Source: Klebsormidium nitens (taxonomy: Eukaryota; Streptophyta; Klebsormidiophyceae; Klebsormidiales; Klebsormidiaceae). Taken from it: a stretch of DNA of 64,000 nucleotides. Position numbers and translations under genes: made by a program. Of this stretch, positions 23,798 through 36,987 are shown one piece after another; within the stretch, counting starts at the first letter, position 1; every line of letters starts with the position of its first letter. Below the pieces are notes generated by a model that searched no databases, was not told the DNA's origin, and worked only from the letters and a program-made list of their open reading frames with translations. The DNA lies in contig DF237261.1 of assembly GCA_000708835.1 (NCBI GenBank), forward strand, positions 5,931 to 69,930. Reading direction: 5' to 3'.

Positions 23798-26700
23798 ATG
23801 CTCAGCAGCGCTGTTCGGGGAGCGGCTTCCACCAGTCTCTTGGTCTTGAACTATAAGCAGCGAGCGCTTCCTAAGAGATACTGGTCAAGAGGTGTACCAA
23901 ACTGGCTTCCCAGGTCCAATTGCTCCACCACAGCACAACAGAGTTTGACAGGCCACTGGTTGCTGTTCGATTCCCTCCCTCCAAGGCCAGTCCTTCCTCC
24001 ACCCCTCCTTCCCAGCTGTAAAAAGGCAACTTCAAACCTTCGCAAGCCGGGCAGTAGTGTTGCGCTCTCTTCTAAGATGGAGATGCCGCAGTCTTCAGCT
24101 GGCAATGTTCAGATTCAGGCCAATCAATCCAATGAGCCAGATCGTCCCAAAGTGATTGTTGTAGGGGCTGGTATAGCAGGCCTTGTGGCCGCTCACAAGC
24201 TCCAAAAGACGGGGCGTTTCAACGTTGTTGTTCTCGAGGGCTCCGACCGCGTCGGCGGACGCGTTTACACCTCCATTTTCCAGGGCAAAAGGGTTGAGTT
24301 AGGCGCCCAGTGGATACACGGGATCAAAGGCAGTCCTGTGTACGCACTCGCCAAAGAAGAGGGGCTAATGGAAAGCGAAGACGACTTGGCAGCGAGTGAG
24401 GGCGACGAGTCTGAAGACGAGGAAGAATTTGACTTTGACGAGATGCTCGCTGACATCAGCGTGACGCGCACCGAGACGGGGGGTGTGATCGACAAGGCAT
24501 TGCGGCGGGAGGTGGGGCGGGTGTTCCGAAGGCTGCACAAAGCAACGGAGACAAAGGGGACGTTTCAGCGGGGGGGCGTGGAGAGCGTCGGTGAGTTCTT
24601 AGACGAGCGTTTTGAGGAGTGGCTTAGCGGAGAGCAGACTGAGGGTGGAAGTGTGGAAAAGGGCGGTGGTGAAGAGAAGAGGCAGGTTGTAGGCGGCGAC
24701 GAAACGGGGCGGGGTTTGACACAAGCGCCAAAGAGAGGGCTGGGGCCTGAGGTCGCCGGTGCCGCAGTGCCAAGCTCGGGTGCGCCAACTGACACCGGCC
24801 CTGCGGAGGGGAGTAACGCCAGTGGGCAAACGCCTGGGGAGTTACGCGCCCTGAAGCGGGCCGTGTTTGAGATGCGCAAGAAGCTGGAGTGCAACATCAC
24901 CGGCTCCGCTGACCTCACGCTGCTGTCGCTCGAGGCGTTCCCTGACTACTTGGAGTTCCCTGGTCCCCAGCTGCAGATTCCACGCGGTTATTCTGGGGTT
25001 GCGGAGGCGTTGCTCCGGAAGCTGTCGCCCGGGTCCGTGCGTTTTAACCAAAGGGTAAAGTGCATCAGGTGGGGTTTGATTGGAGCGGCACATGTTGACG
25101 TCAGCTCAAGTGACGTCAGCTACAAGGGAAGGGCCGAGGTCGGAGGAGGTGCACGGGTTTCGGAGAGGTCTGCCGGTGCCGAGGTCAGGTCGGAGAAGGA
25201 GGGGGTCAAGTCGGACGGTTTAGGTGACCCCGTTCGAGTGGAGTGCGACAGCGGGGACCATTTTGCGGCTGACCACGTGATTGTCACGGTGTCTCTTGGT
25301 GTGCTGAAAGAGCGCGCAGCCAGCACGCGTCCCTGCGATGCGTTCAGCAATCAATCGTCTGAAGCCGGGGAAGGTCTTGAAGCCGGGTTAGCGAACCGGG
25401 AACCCGCCCCTGAAACCTCCGGGGCAAGCGACCGGAGCTTCCAACCGAGCACTGGAGAAGAGACCGGGAGTGCCCGGAGCTTTGAACCGAGAACAGCGCT
25501 GTTTGACCCACCGCTCCCGGAGGAAAAGCGGGCAGCGATCCGGAGAATGGGCTTCGGTGTGGTGGATAAGGTGTTCGTCGACTTCGAGAAGCAGCCGCTG
25601 CCGAGGGGGTGTGGGTCTCTCGAGCTGGCGTGGTTGTCAGAGCCATCAGGTGAGTTATTGGCACGCCCATGTGTAAATCGGCTCAGCAGGGGGTGTTGTT
25701 TCTGGTTCGATCTGATGTGCCAGGTTATCAAACGGTCTGGATCACAGCTTGTGTGTTTATCGTTCTTCAAAGCCCGCAAGATAGTTTCGATGACAGGGCT
25801 TTCGCGAAACAAACAATAGTGGCAGCGAGTCAGACGTGTCAATCTGCAAGCGTCAAATACTTCCTAAGCTTGCCACGGTGGCAGTCTGCTGAGGTGCGTG
25901 GCTTTATGACTTTGTACCGTCTTCTCAATCTCTCAAGACCGTACGTATCGTCTCCGATTGCTTCGAAATCTCTAACAAAGTCGTTCTAAATGCATAGAAG
26001 CTTTTCCGTTGAGCTCATCGGGCTCAGCGAGACTTCGTTGCCTGCTATGCCTTTAGCTACATCGGGCTGCTTAGCCCTTTTCTGGCCGCGTTTGGTAGAC
26101 AGTCAATCCGCAGTTCCGAAGCAGCTTGGTCGTTCAACCTCGACCTGTTTCCAGCCTGACGGCCATTTCTTGATCCATTGTCGGAGCTCCGGTTCAAACG
26201 TGCCTCGGACTTGTTGCATTGTGCTTTCACTCCTTAAACCTGGTTTCATAACGTTATGCAGATTCTGAACCGTCCCATTCCGAGTGGGTGCGAGGCCTGT
26301 TCTCCTTTGGAACACCAAACGGGCTGCCCAAGTCCGTCATGTGTTGGGTCAGTGGGCAAAACGCCCTCGGAATGGAACAGCTTCCTCCCAGCACGATCGC
26401 CGACGACGTCGTGAGTACACTACGACGGTTGCAAGGGGACACGACGGTACCCACCGTTGCTGACGTGGCGCACAGCAACTGGGCGACGGATCCTCTGTTC
26501 AGGGGTTCCTACTCGTACGTGGCCGTCGGGTCGAGTGAGGAAGATATCCACGAGCTAGCCCGGCCCTTGCCGTACCTGCAAAATTTGAAGGCCGTAGATG
26601 TGGCCAGTTTTGGCGAACGTCTTTCTTTGGACAACGAAGGTGCGGGTAGCACGGAGGAGAAGAGGCAGAGAATTATAGGGCGTCAGGATGAGAGCGGAAA

Positions 26701-26863
26701 AGAAGAGGGGATTGAAGAGACGGCGCGGGCTTCGAGAATTCTTTTTGCTGGTGAGGCCACGCACCCACACTATTACTCGACCACGCATGGGGCGTGGTTG
26801 AGTGGTTTACGGGAAGCGGAACGGATCATGAAAGCTTACAGGATTCAAGCCGATGATCCATGA
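23798..26863 (+). CDS. FAD-dependent polyamine oxidase, PAO5-like
   Basis: Exons 23798-25649 and 26262-26863 join in phase through a split Asp codon. From the first in-frame ATG (23798) the product is 817 aa; an internal ATG at 24077 would give 724 aa. The core shows the FAD fold VIVVGAGIAGLVAAHKL, EGSDRVGGRV, LGAQWIHGIKGSPVY, VTVSLGVLKE, and the C-terminal FAD/substrate block DPLFRGSYSYVAVGSS and FAGEATHPHYYSTTHG. This order matches plant PAO5-type polyamine (spermine/thermospermine) oxidases better than LSD1 demethylases, since no SWIRM domain is present. The enzyme is longer than usual because of acidic and Ser/Gly-rich inserts (about 24390-24440, 24590-24850, 25090-25240, 25330-25500). 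The first 93 residues are basic and rich in Ser/Ala/Leu, like an organelle-targeting peptide; if 24077 is used, targeting would be lost. Confidence 0.9.
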
Positions 26864-29800
26864 GGCTGCGTGGAAGGCAAACTCGGAGTGCTTTTCAATT
26901 AAAGAGTGTATACCGCTTTCGAACCTGAACAACTTCTACATGAGACATGGGGTATGGCTTTTGAATGGAGTTGCAGCAATATCGCAAAAGGGTTGTCGGT
27001 AACTTTCAAACGTTGAAGACTTCAGTACATGCTTCCAACTAATGATTGCGAATATGGCCGTCACGTCTCGATAAGTACACAAACTTGAAACGTAGCCTAT
27101 GCATGAGCCATCAATAAGGTAATCAATACATTTGTGAGCTAGGCATGTCATGCTCGGGCCAATGCACGGCCTTCAGTATCGTGCCATGCGCCAGATGAGT
27201 CCGTGGCGCGTATTGCATGGCCAAAGGTCTTGACATCACTTTGATCGTGATCACTGTCATGCAAGGCAGCCGATACCGACGCCGTGAGTCGATGCATCGA
27301 ATTCCGCAATCTAGATCATGTCTAGCCGCTGCGCTGCGGCGTCCAGGGGTACCGGTATTCTGAAACTTGACATCCACCGTGACTGAAGTCCAAACGTTTG
27401 CTTTTGGGAAGCTTTTGGCCCTAGCTGTTGGGAGATCAGCGTCGGAATTAGCTGTCAAGCATGGGCTAGCCTAGGTACTAAAAAGAAGGATTCGTGCATT
27501 CGAAGAGTTCCGCTTCTCGATACGGTATGGCGAAACACTGCATGGGCAACTTTGAGAAAGCCAGAAGAACCGGGAACCCTGAAGGGCATGGTCACATATG
27601 GCAGATGCGTGTAATGGACTCTCCAAGGTCTGTGGATGGTGTCAGACCAGGAGGACATAAGATCCGTCGATCCGTTTGAGTTCATCATCCGACGGTCCTT
27701 TCGCCTTGCTTTTGGATTAGGCGTGCACACTGGCAAACAGCGCAGTGTGCACAGTGTTGTCTGCAAGCTGATGTCAGATACATGATACCATAATCCTTAG
27801 CTCCGATTCGGCAGGGGGCCCAAGTTTACGCCGGTTTTACCCCCCTGACGATGAATGTTGCACTCAGTCATAAGGCAGCGCCAATCACAGGCCGTCGTAC
27901 GGAAAGCGAATCTTGAAAGCTAGATTTTCAATCATAACAACAGTACCGTAAAAGTCGGAGGTTGAACCTTCGAATCAGGAAGCCTGAAAGAGCCAGCTCA
28001 CGGTTGCCCTGAGCAGTGAGCAACATTGAGAAATTGAAAACCAGGGCGGCGCCTCTGGCAGTAGGACACGGAGACCCTGAAAGCTACTACGCCGTACGGT
28101 ATGCGTTCCTTGTAAATACGAAAACGGTGATTGCTGAACCCTGTCTGATTTGCGAAGTGTTGGCAGCAAGGGTTTTGCCCTAGCTATCAGTGTAGAAAAG
28201 TGAGACGGATTGGGAACAACAGTTGGAAACGCTGAGGTAACACGTCGTGAAGTGTTTGAGCATTTCAATCCAGCAAGGGCCAAAGGTACCTGCTGGCTGG
28301 GAAGGTGAGAGAATGCTTTTGTTGCAAAGAAATTTTGTACCGATGACGCTTTCCTGCCAGAGATTCGTTACAGATTGTGCTTTGCCACCACTTTGCGAAT
28401 GTGCTCCTACGGGTGCGTTTGGAGGGGATGCTTACGTATGGCAAGTAAGGGTGTACTCAAATCTCAGGGCAGGTCTCTGAAGATGTGTGTGAGGTATCTG
28501 GACGGCGTATGTTGCACTTGGCGGACAAACGCCAAGCCAATGGACAGGGGTGACAATGCTCGAACGTTGCTGACTGTCTTGGATGCCCACTGCTACAGAG
28601 TTGGAGTTACAGCATTCCTCCCGTACTCCAAGCATCTACACAATGCGTCGCAATGCTGTGACATTCGTCTAGTCTGCTCGAAGACAATGTGTTACAGGAT
28701 GTGATACAAGAGGTCACTTTCCTCCCAACCATTTAGCTGGACCATTCCTGTAGAGGACTCTTGCTTCAAACGAGATGGAGCTCACTTCTTTCTTTCGCTT
28801 GGCGAAAGAGCTGAGCTCGCATGTTGCATTCTGAAGACAGCTCACGTGGCTGCTAAAGGTCCCATGGCTGACAGCTGTCGGCTTCGGAGCAGAGAAAGAT
28901 GTAGAAGACACTTCCACTCGTGCTTTACATTATGGACCCTGTGCTTATTCTGGGCGTTTACAGATAGCTCTAGCGGGTTCTCCTTGTACTTGGGCTGTTC
29001 CTATACTTCGGCAATTAGCTTCTGCAACGCACTTCAAAGGCGGCCACTAACAGATAACCAGACAATGTAATACGCTCTGGTATTGCATGTTTTTAGTAGT
29101 GGCGTGCAACCAGACTCTCAGCGAAAAGTAATACTCAGAGCTCAACCAAACATAAAGCGGTGTGGAACAATGGTGAAGTGCATTGAAAACTCTCACCTTT
29201 TTTTCTACTGCAGATACGGCTCAACGGAATGTCCGAGGTTAAGCGGAGCTGAAACAAAGCTAGGTGGGCATTGGCTGCGTCAAACCACACCCAGCATTGC
29301 AAAGGATGTTTTATGATGTTGGACAGATTCAGAAAGGGCACCAGTCGGCAGAGCAAAGGGCACGGCTGTTGTGGTTCTGCAGAATTAGAGACGGCGTCTC
29401 GGTGCATCTGTGGAGATTCGGCATGGTTGCGTGTTTGGCCGCAGATCTCTGATGACCACCTCAGTATCCTCTCAAGAGTGCTTCCCGCAAGACCCTTGTT
29501 CGATTTCCGTAGCTGCCTGTGAAAAAGCGCAAGCTTGGGCGTTGATTCTGAGACTGTTGTGATGAGCAATCTGCATGTCAGGAACTCGTATCAAAAGTGT
29601 AAATCATAATCCTGCAAACATATTTGAGAGCGCAGCTGCTAAACTGGCCGTTCCCAGTTTTAGCCTCCCAATGATTCTCTCGCCGGCAGAACTGCCAGTC
29701 ACCGGGTGCGCAGCACAACTAAGGATCTCCGATGCGCTTGAAGAATTCAGGCACACCTCCAATTGGACTATCTTTAGACAATTGGCCCATTTCTTTGAGT

Positions 29801-29984
29801 CACTCCCTCTTGCTTCTCACAGGTAGCTGCTGCCTCCGGTGTCAATCTCTTTTGAGGTTCTCTCAAGAAGATAGACGTTTTTGGATTCAGGATAAAAAAT
29901 GTCTGACGCTAATAACTTCAGAGACTTCCTTGTTAAAGGCAAAGGAAGAGCCTAGATTCTCTTTGACTCCAGATTCTGCCCGAG
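26864..29984. other. Intergenic between amine oxidase and kinase
   Basis: About 3.1 kb with only short chance frames. I looked for ectodomain exons of the downstream kinase (leucine-rich repeats, LysM, malectin, Cys-rich patterns) and found none I can support. An acceptor-like ctccag lies 12 bases before the kinase ATG. Confidence 0.45.
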
Positions 29985-32900
29985 ATGGGGGCCGTAGTCA
30001 TCATCGCGGTGGTGGTGCCAGTTTCTGTTATAGCGCTCCTGGTTTTCGTCGCGGTGTTTTTGGTGTGGCGGCACAAGGAGGAGACCTCGAAGACGGTGGA
30101 TCACACGGCATTGGCCAAGCGGTGGTTTGTGTGGAACCAAAACCAGGATCTGCCTGTGGGGAAGAACGAAAAGCAAGGTGGGGGCTTGTAGTTTTCTGTT
30201 CTTCTCTCTTTCACTGTTATCTCCCTCTTTTTCGGTTCCTTTCCTTTTCCCTCAGGAGTTCTTGTTACCTTTTGGTGCAAGCCCCTGGTGTATTTGTTCT
30301 GATGCGCAGACTCGCCAAGGGGACTTTTGGGGCGGCCCGATGAATAGTTTCTTCAAATCTGAAGTAATTCAGGAGGGGGACCCAGGCAGTAGCGAATAAG
30401 GATACAGAAAGCAGTCGCGGGGCTATGAAGCAGCAGCCAGACTGCAAGTGAACACGTTTGCACTGTTTTTGGGGACCCCTCTCGACAATAATCAGCAGCA
30501 TTTAAAGCCAGGAGAAGTGTTTTGCCCTCGTGTGCCATGCTGACGAGGAGGGATTGCTGGCTGCTCTGCTGCCACTCCGGCACGCCTGTCTTTTCGTTTT
30601 TCTTTCTCTGTGTTCCTTCTTCCACTTCTCCTCTTCATCTTCATTCACCTTCATTCTCCTCCTCTCCTTCGAGACCTCTTTCGGCTGCAAGATCCCAACA
30701 GATCGGGATACGACGTTGAGCCTGTAGCGTTCCATAGGTGCCCCTCAGCATATCGCTTTCACGAAGCCAGGTCTGCTTATTCCACTCCTTGCTTGCCAAA
30801 TCTGAGGCGATCCCTCTTTGTTGCTTTCAGGGCCCTCAAAGCCCGCAGATTCAAAGCCCGCCTCCAAAGCCCCCATCCCCCTCCAATCGGTAGTCGTCAC
30901 CACACCAACCGGGGGGCGAAGCGTGGGCGAAACCCTCCCCCCCCGGCCTCAAACCACCCCCCGGGACTCCCCCAGGGGCGACGGGATCCCCCGCCCGGAA
31001 GTTCTTAACCGACCAGAAATCGTTAACCGACCGGATATTGTTAACCGACCAGAAACGAGCCCCCGGGTGGGGGTGCTGCCGCGCCCGGGAATATCTCCCC
31101 AGGAGGCCGCGAATCAGTTGGCGGTCACGTCGCGGACGCCGTGGAATGCCGGGTCGGCGAGCCCCGAGTCGGTGCGGTCGCTCGGGGCGTCGTCTGCGGA
31201 TGCCGGCGCGGTGGACTCGCCGTAAGTATGGAAGGAAGTCGTTGGACGTGCAGCGGAGTTGCTCTTATTTTCCGATATTTGACAAGCTCGAATCCGCTCT
31301 GGCCTTGTGTATGGCGCGTCAGTGTTGGCGTGGCTATGCGGATACAGATGACTCTGCTCTGAGAAGGAGTTTCAAGACAATCTCAATGGGCCAACAACGT
31401 CAGGTTGGATAGACTTTAACGCTTTGAGCTTCGGGGAGTTGGGAAAGCAAGACGAAAGACCCTATCCAACTTGTCAATCGAAGCGCTAAGGCCGAGCTTC
31501 GACCCGCCTATGCGCAAAGATAAGAGTGCTGCATTCATGTTCCGAGCTAAGCACCGAGTGACTTACATTTCCCGTCGTGCAGGAGGGCGCGCATCGTCCC
31601 GCTCAATCATGGGGGAGCCACCGACTGGCTGTCAAGCCGCAGCTTCACTCTGCGGGAGATCCTGGTTGCGACCAACTATTTCAATCCGAAGGTGAGCTTC
31701 CATCTTCTCGATCAAAGGACTTTGGGTGCAGTGACTCAAATTGAACGAGTTTGGGTACACTTTGAGTTTGAAGGACGATTGGTTACACTTTGAAAACTGC
31801 GGGCGCTCCGGTGCCGTGAGAGCTGCATGGAAGCGAAAGGAACGAATCTGTTGCCGGCTTCTCTGTGCTTTCTAGCGGGCAACGGTAGGCTCGCATCTGT
31901 CAACAATGGACTTGGGATAAGAACGCCACAATGGATCCAGCACTGGGTTTGTTATGCTTTTTCCGTACCGTTGCCTCTTTTGCATACTCTCTTGTTTGGC
32001 AGACCTTTCTCCCTACATGTGCAGTACCAATCGCTCCGTTCTTCTTCTCAGTGAACCGCAGAGATGATCAATGGACGGGTCTCTCCGCGTGCGTTTTTCT
32101 GGCTCTGGTTCGCGCTCCATGTCTCATTCTCCCCATCTCCTTCGAAACCTCTTCCGCTTTTTCCGGCCCGCAGTTGGAGCTGGGCAGCGGCGGGTTCGGC
32201 AAGGTGTACCACGGGCAGCTGCGCGACGGCGGCACCGTCGCGATCAAGCGCATGAAGAAGGAGTCCAAGCAAGGGATGCGCGAGTTCATCAACGAAGTGC
32301 GGCTGTTGGGCAGACTGCGCCACGTGAACTTGGTCCAGCTGGTGGGATTCTGTGCGACGGAAGAGGAGCAGCTGCTGTGCTATGAGTACATGCCCAACGG
32401 AAATTTGGCGCAGCACTTGAGAGGTGGGCATTCTTTCCAAAACGTCTGGTTCTTTCCTTGTCAAGAAGGCCGGGAAAGCCAGGAAATGTAGCAATTGCAT
32501 ATTTAATGATATTTTGGCCCTTCTCCATCCGCCTATTCATTTTTGATGGCTATAGACGTTTTCCCGCTGATTTGAGGGCCTCGACTTATGCCCAACGGGA
32601 ACTCGGCGCAGCACTTGAGATGTGGGCGGTCGCAGTCAAAGCTGTGCGAGTTTCGATTCAGCGGATGATTGGCCAAGAATTTCAGCAACAGGCCCTATGT
32701 GTCTCCGTGTTCTTTACCTAAGTGCATTCTTGTTTACGATTCACAGCATATCGAAGACGACAACGGGAAAAGCATACCTTCTTAAAGCATACCTTCTTGA
32801 GCCTTCCTTACTCACCTTTCATCACAGCAGCCCTTAAATCGGTTCCCTTGAGATTCGGTTCTTCGCCTTTGATGGCCCGGTTTGAGAGGCAGGGCGTCCA

Positions 32901-35621
32901 GCCGAATGTTTCCTTGAAATGAACAGGTGTTGAGATAGAGATGTTAACTTCTGATGACGGAACGGTCAAGCTCCCTCCCCTTCCCCGTTACGTTGCTTGT
33001 TCTGTTCGTAACCTCTCAGATCGTGCTCAACGAAGCTTGCGGCACTCGCGGGTTTAGTCGTCCAGTATCAGATATTTTTTGCCACTCTCGAGAGTCTCTG
33101 ATCGCAAGCTCTTGTCCTCCGTTTCGACTTGTGGCTTTGTGCTGGAACCGAAATCTTCTCGAAAGCCCCAGGGTGTAGAACCTCAAAATCTAAATCTTAT
33201 CACTCCGCTACCAATATGACTGGGCTCTGGGAGGTCATATTTTGCTTCTTGAAGTGCCGATGTCAGGCGAGCACTGACTGCTAGTCCACCCGAAATCATA
33301 CAGCAAAACCCTCACTGCTAACCCCAAATGATTTTGCCGACTGCAGGGACGAAGAAACCGCTCTCATGGCGGATGCGTCTGGAGGTGGCAATCGGCGCGG
33401 CCAAGGGCCTAGATTACCTCCACGTCATAGCAACGCCACCTGTCATCCATCGGTGAGCCCAATGGTTTACCTGCGCAACCGGCTTGTGGCACGGGCAAAA
33501 GATGCTCGTCATTGCGGTGGTTCCTGACGTTCTTCATAAGGGACAAAGCGTGGGGAGCGATTTGTTTCCTATTGAATTGATCCGCTCGATCTGGACGTTC
33601 TTATCTTGGGATGTTTCGTGCAAAGACAATCCGATTGAATCCGCTTTCCAAAAATTGTGCTACGCAGCGATGCTGACTATCCCGGCAGAGATCTAAGTTG
33701 TGCCGCTTTCAATTGGTGTGGTTGACCTGATTGGGACCAGAGCCGTTGATTGACCTGTTCCTAATAAGAGCCGTTGATCAACCTTCCGCTGATCAGAGCC
33801 ATTTGTCTGACCTTCTGCTCGAGCCGTCGACTGACCTTCTGCTTATAAGAGCCGTTACTTCACTGCGCAGAGACGTGAAGAGCAGCAACATCCTGTTGGA
33901 CGAGGACTGGAACGCCAAGGTGGCCGACTTTGGCCTATCAAAAGCTGTACCGATGAATTCCAACATCGCCTCCAGTTCGACGTTCGTTAGGGGAACGCCC
34001 GGTACGTCGCTCCCGGCGATCCCAGATTCCTCCGTATTTTTCACCCGTTCTTTAAATTCCTAAATTCCTGTCTTTCTGCTCTGAACGCGGTTTGCTCTTT
34101 TACTCCGAGTTCGGTACCAGCTCTTCTTCAGGTCGATTGTTTCGATGCCTGACTCTCTACTCGGCTGCACCTCGCTGTCCCGCTCGTTGCGCACCTGTCC
34201 TTGAAGGTTCACTCTCGTAACTTCCTTTCCCTCCTTTCAATAAACTCTGACTCCCGTAATCCTCTTCCTGCATCTGTCAAATCACTCGCGGCCTGTTCCC
34301 CCCTTCTGACTGTCGCATCTTCCCACAGCCAAGAGCACTGACATGTGTTTCTCCAGATACTCTTCGCTTGTCTTCCCCCGGTTGGCGGAAATCTGCGGTG
34401 CACTCCAGTCCCGCACAGGGGTGCCCTTTATAGGCTTTCTTGGCGACCGGCTTCGACCACTCGAGTCTCACCTCCATTTCTTGTTTGCCGCAGGATATTT
34501 CGACCCCGAGTATTACGAGGGCCAGCGACTGACGGAGAAGTCGGACGTCTACGCTTTCGGTGTGGTGCTGTTGGAGATGCTGACCGGGAAGAAGCCCATA
34601 GACGAGACGCTCCCCCTTGCCGACGGCAGCCTCGCGAAATGGGTATGCTCTCGAACCGTCAAGTTCTGGCACGGAAACTGAGAACGCGCTTGGAACCGCG
34701 CTTGAGAATGCAAACCCTTGCGTCGAAGTTGATTACGCCCTCCTTACAACCTCAAACCCCAAGATTCGACATCTTAAAGTGTGAACGTTTGACCCCCCAA
34801 AATGCATCAGAGGTGACTTCGCTCTCGAACTCAAACCTCTGGCCGGTTAAGCTTTTTCAGCCTCTAACTCTCGTACTGGAAATGGGTCCCCCGTTTCTTT
34901 CCACACACGTTGCGTTTTCAGTCAGACGTCCGTGTACTCGGTCTGACTCAGTAAGGCCGTGGCTTTTGGAACCGGTCATCGCAATGGTTACACGAAGCTG
35001 TTTTGTTTGAGTTGTCCCACGCGCAAAAAGACGAGAACGTGGGCCGTTCCTGTCGCACCAGGGGCCTGTTCAATCTGGTAACTTTAATCGTACGGTCAAA
35101 AAGCTCCGATAGACTGCAGACAGAACGACGAACGGATCGCTTGGAAGGTCCTTGGGGGAAGCAAAGCAGGGTACCGAGAATAACTGAGGTTCAAAATCTC
35201 GCAGCCCATGTGAGCATAAGACTTCAAATTAGGTGAAGTAAGCTTAATGTAAAGTAAGCCGAGCAGCCTAAGACGGGCGGGGTTAGTTTGGGGTTTAGGG
35301 TGGTTACGGGTGCGGAGCGGGTGATTTTGAGGGTTAGTTTTCAATGGCAGACTAGGAGCTTTCTATACCTAGAGCTTTCTATACCTAAATTGAAGAAACA
35401 TCATTTGAGCCCCCTGCGTGATTGACGTGCAGGCGCGGCCGCATTTGCGCGACCCAGAGCGCGCGGTGTCCCTGGTGGACCCGCGCATCCAGGGCAGTAT
35501 GACGCGCGCATCGGTGCTCAAGTTCGCGTCGCTCGCGCTCAACTGCATCGCATTGTCGGGCGATGAGCGACCGTCGATGAGCGAGGTCGTCCTGCGGTTG
35601 CAAGAGGCCATCGCTTCTTGA
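29985..35621 (+). CDS. Membrane-anchored receptor-like Ser/Thr kinase (no visible ectodomain)
   Basis: Eight exons: 29985-30177, 30831-31221, 31583-31691, 32174-32423, 33347-33452, 33871-34001, 34494-34642, 35433-35621; all phases close, giving 505 aa. Residues 2-30 form one hydrophobic helix ending in the basic stop-transfer WRHKEE. Residues 65-195 are Pro/Ser-rich with a short [15 protein letters not shown] repeat. [13 protein letters not shown] leads into a plant RLK/Pelle kinase: [10 protein letters not shown]-loop, VAIK lysine (about 256), HRDVKSSN catalytic loop (349-356), DFG (369-371), [14 protein letters not shown] activation segment and [19 protein letters not shown]. All catalytic residues are present, so it should be active. 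The lack of an ectodomain suggests a membrane-tethered cytoplasmic kinase, unless upstream exons splice to the acceptor-like site just before the ATG. Confidence 0.9.
32389..32630 (+). repeat. Echo of kinase exon 4 donor junction
   Basis: The exon end and donor at 32389-32430 ([11 protein letters not shown], boundary 32423) recur at 32588-32628 ([11 protein letters not shown], boundary 32621), spacing 198. Both keep gtgggc as the donor. Confidence 0.85.
33739..33870 (+). repeat. 28-bp tandem repeat ending at kinase exon 6 acceptor
   Basis: Units starting agagccg(t) lie at 33739, 33767, 33795, 33820 and 33848. The last unit supplies the pyrimidine tract and the cag acceptor at 33868-33870, so the acceptor region itself has been multiplied. 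Confidence 0.85.
35355..35390. repeat. Short tandem duplication in kinase intron 7
   Basis: agctttctataccta occurs twice in tandem about 45 bases before the last exon. Confidence 0.75.
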
Positions 35622-36987
35622 AACGATTTTCGTCGTATGTCAGTCAAATGTGTTATTGCTTTGCGGGATGGTCCGCACGAGGGGGTGAAGTTAGGGAGTG
35701 TGTATTTAAAACGTGTTTGGAAGTTTGTTGTGTTTGAGCTTAGGCCAGATGAATTGAAGCTTTCGTCGAGTGGGCGCGAGATAAAACAATCTCTTTTACT
35801 GGAGAAGTTGTGCATCAGACTAGGCAAAAGTCGATTGGGTCAAATTCTTAGAATTGTGAGCGGATCAACATATTCTCTCAGTCAACGCTATCTTGAAGCC
35901 CGTTGATTCTAGCAAGCCCGTGGGCCGGGCTGCTTGAGCTAGTGCGTAAAGTGAGAGGTGCTGATGCGTACGGTGTACAATCAAATCTGACGTAGTGCGT
36001 TCACAATTACGTGTTAATGGTGGGTGCCGTCACCGTGTAGTACGTAGAACGTAGATAGAGCGTGCGCGTGTTGAGTTGTGGATACAGATAGGTTAGTTGA
36101 GTAACCTCGACAATGATTTCTCTGTTCTAATTCTTTAAGCTGCAACGGGTGGGTGTTGATCTGGCACGACCGAGGGTTCTCTTCTTTTTGGTAGATTGGA
36201 TTGCTAGCTAGTAACCGTTGCATTGCTAGCTAAACATCAGGATGTCACCATCATCAACCAAGTGACTGCCCACGTGGATAAGCTCCGGCTGGGCTAGCTA
36301 GATTGAACTCATCATCGATCTGCTTTTATGAGCCCGCAATGATCCAATTGATTGTTATGGCATTCCGATTTGCGGTTAGTTGGACATGCATGTAAGGTGA
36401 TCACCACAGCCCTGCAATCTCAGCAATTGTGAGCTGTAAATTTCTATACGTGGTACGAACCACAAGAATTGAATTGATCAAAATAAACCAATCACAAAAG
36501 GGTCTCATCGTCTCAGAATGCATATTTAAGAAACTGCACCGTTATAAAGATCGTCGATCATCTGATTACGTGCCGTTAGCTTGCCGCCAATTTTAGAATG
36601 TTGCATACGAGATCCGATCCTGGCCTAGATCGTCCTTATCGGAGTCCTTTCAAAAATCTTGTGCATATGGCGGTATATAGCTAGCGCTGCCGCCACTTGC
36701 AGTGATTGCATACATACTAAACTTAACTAGCATACCGTTAGCTGGAACGAGGCTGGTGGAACTTACTTAATCATATTGTCGGATCGCAGCTCTATACCCG
36801 CAATGATCGTTGGCTTGCGCGCGGGCGGGCTCTATCGCACTATTTGAGTGGAAGCTGGCGGGATTGTGCATTAATTTTCATATAGTACAACCCTTTCAGC
36901 AAGAAATACTAAAACTGAAAAGGAAAGTTCTAACAAATATACAAGATGAAACATTCATGCTCCCCTCAGAATGTTTAACCCCGCAAC
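35622..36987. other. Intergenic between convergent genes
   Basis: Rich in palindromic words: gctagcta at about 36205, 36223 and 36293, tagctagc near 36680, and acatgcatgt near 36388. No coding signal. Confidence 0.45.
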
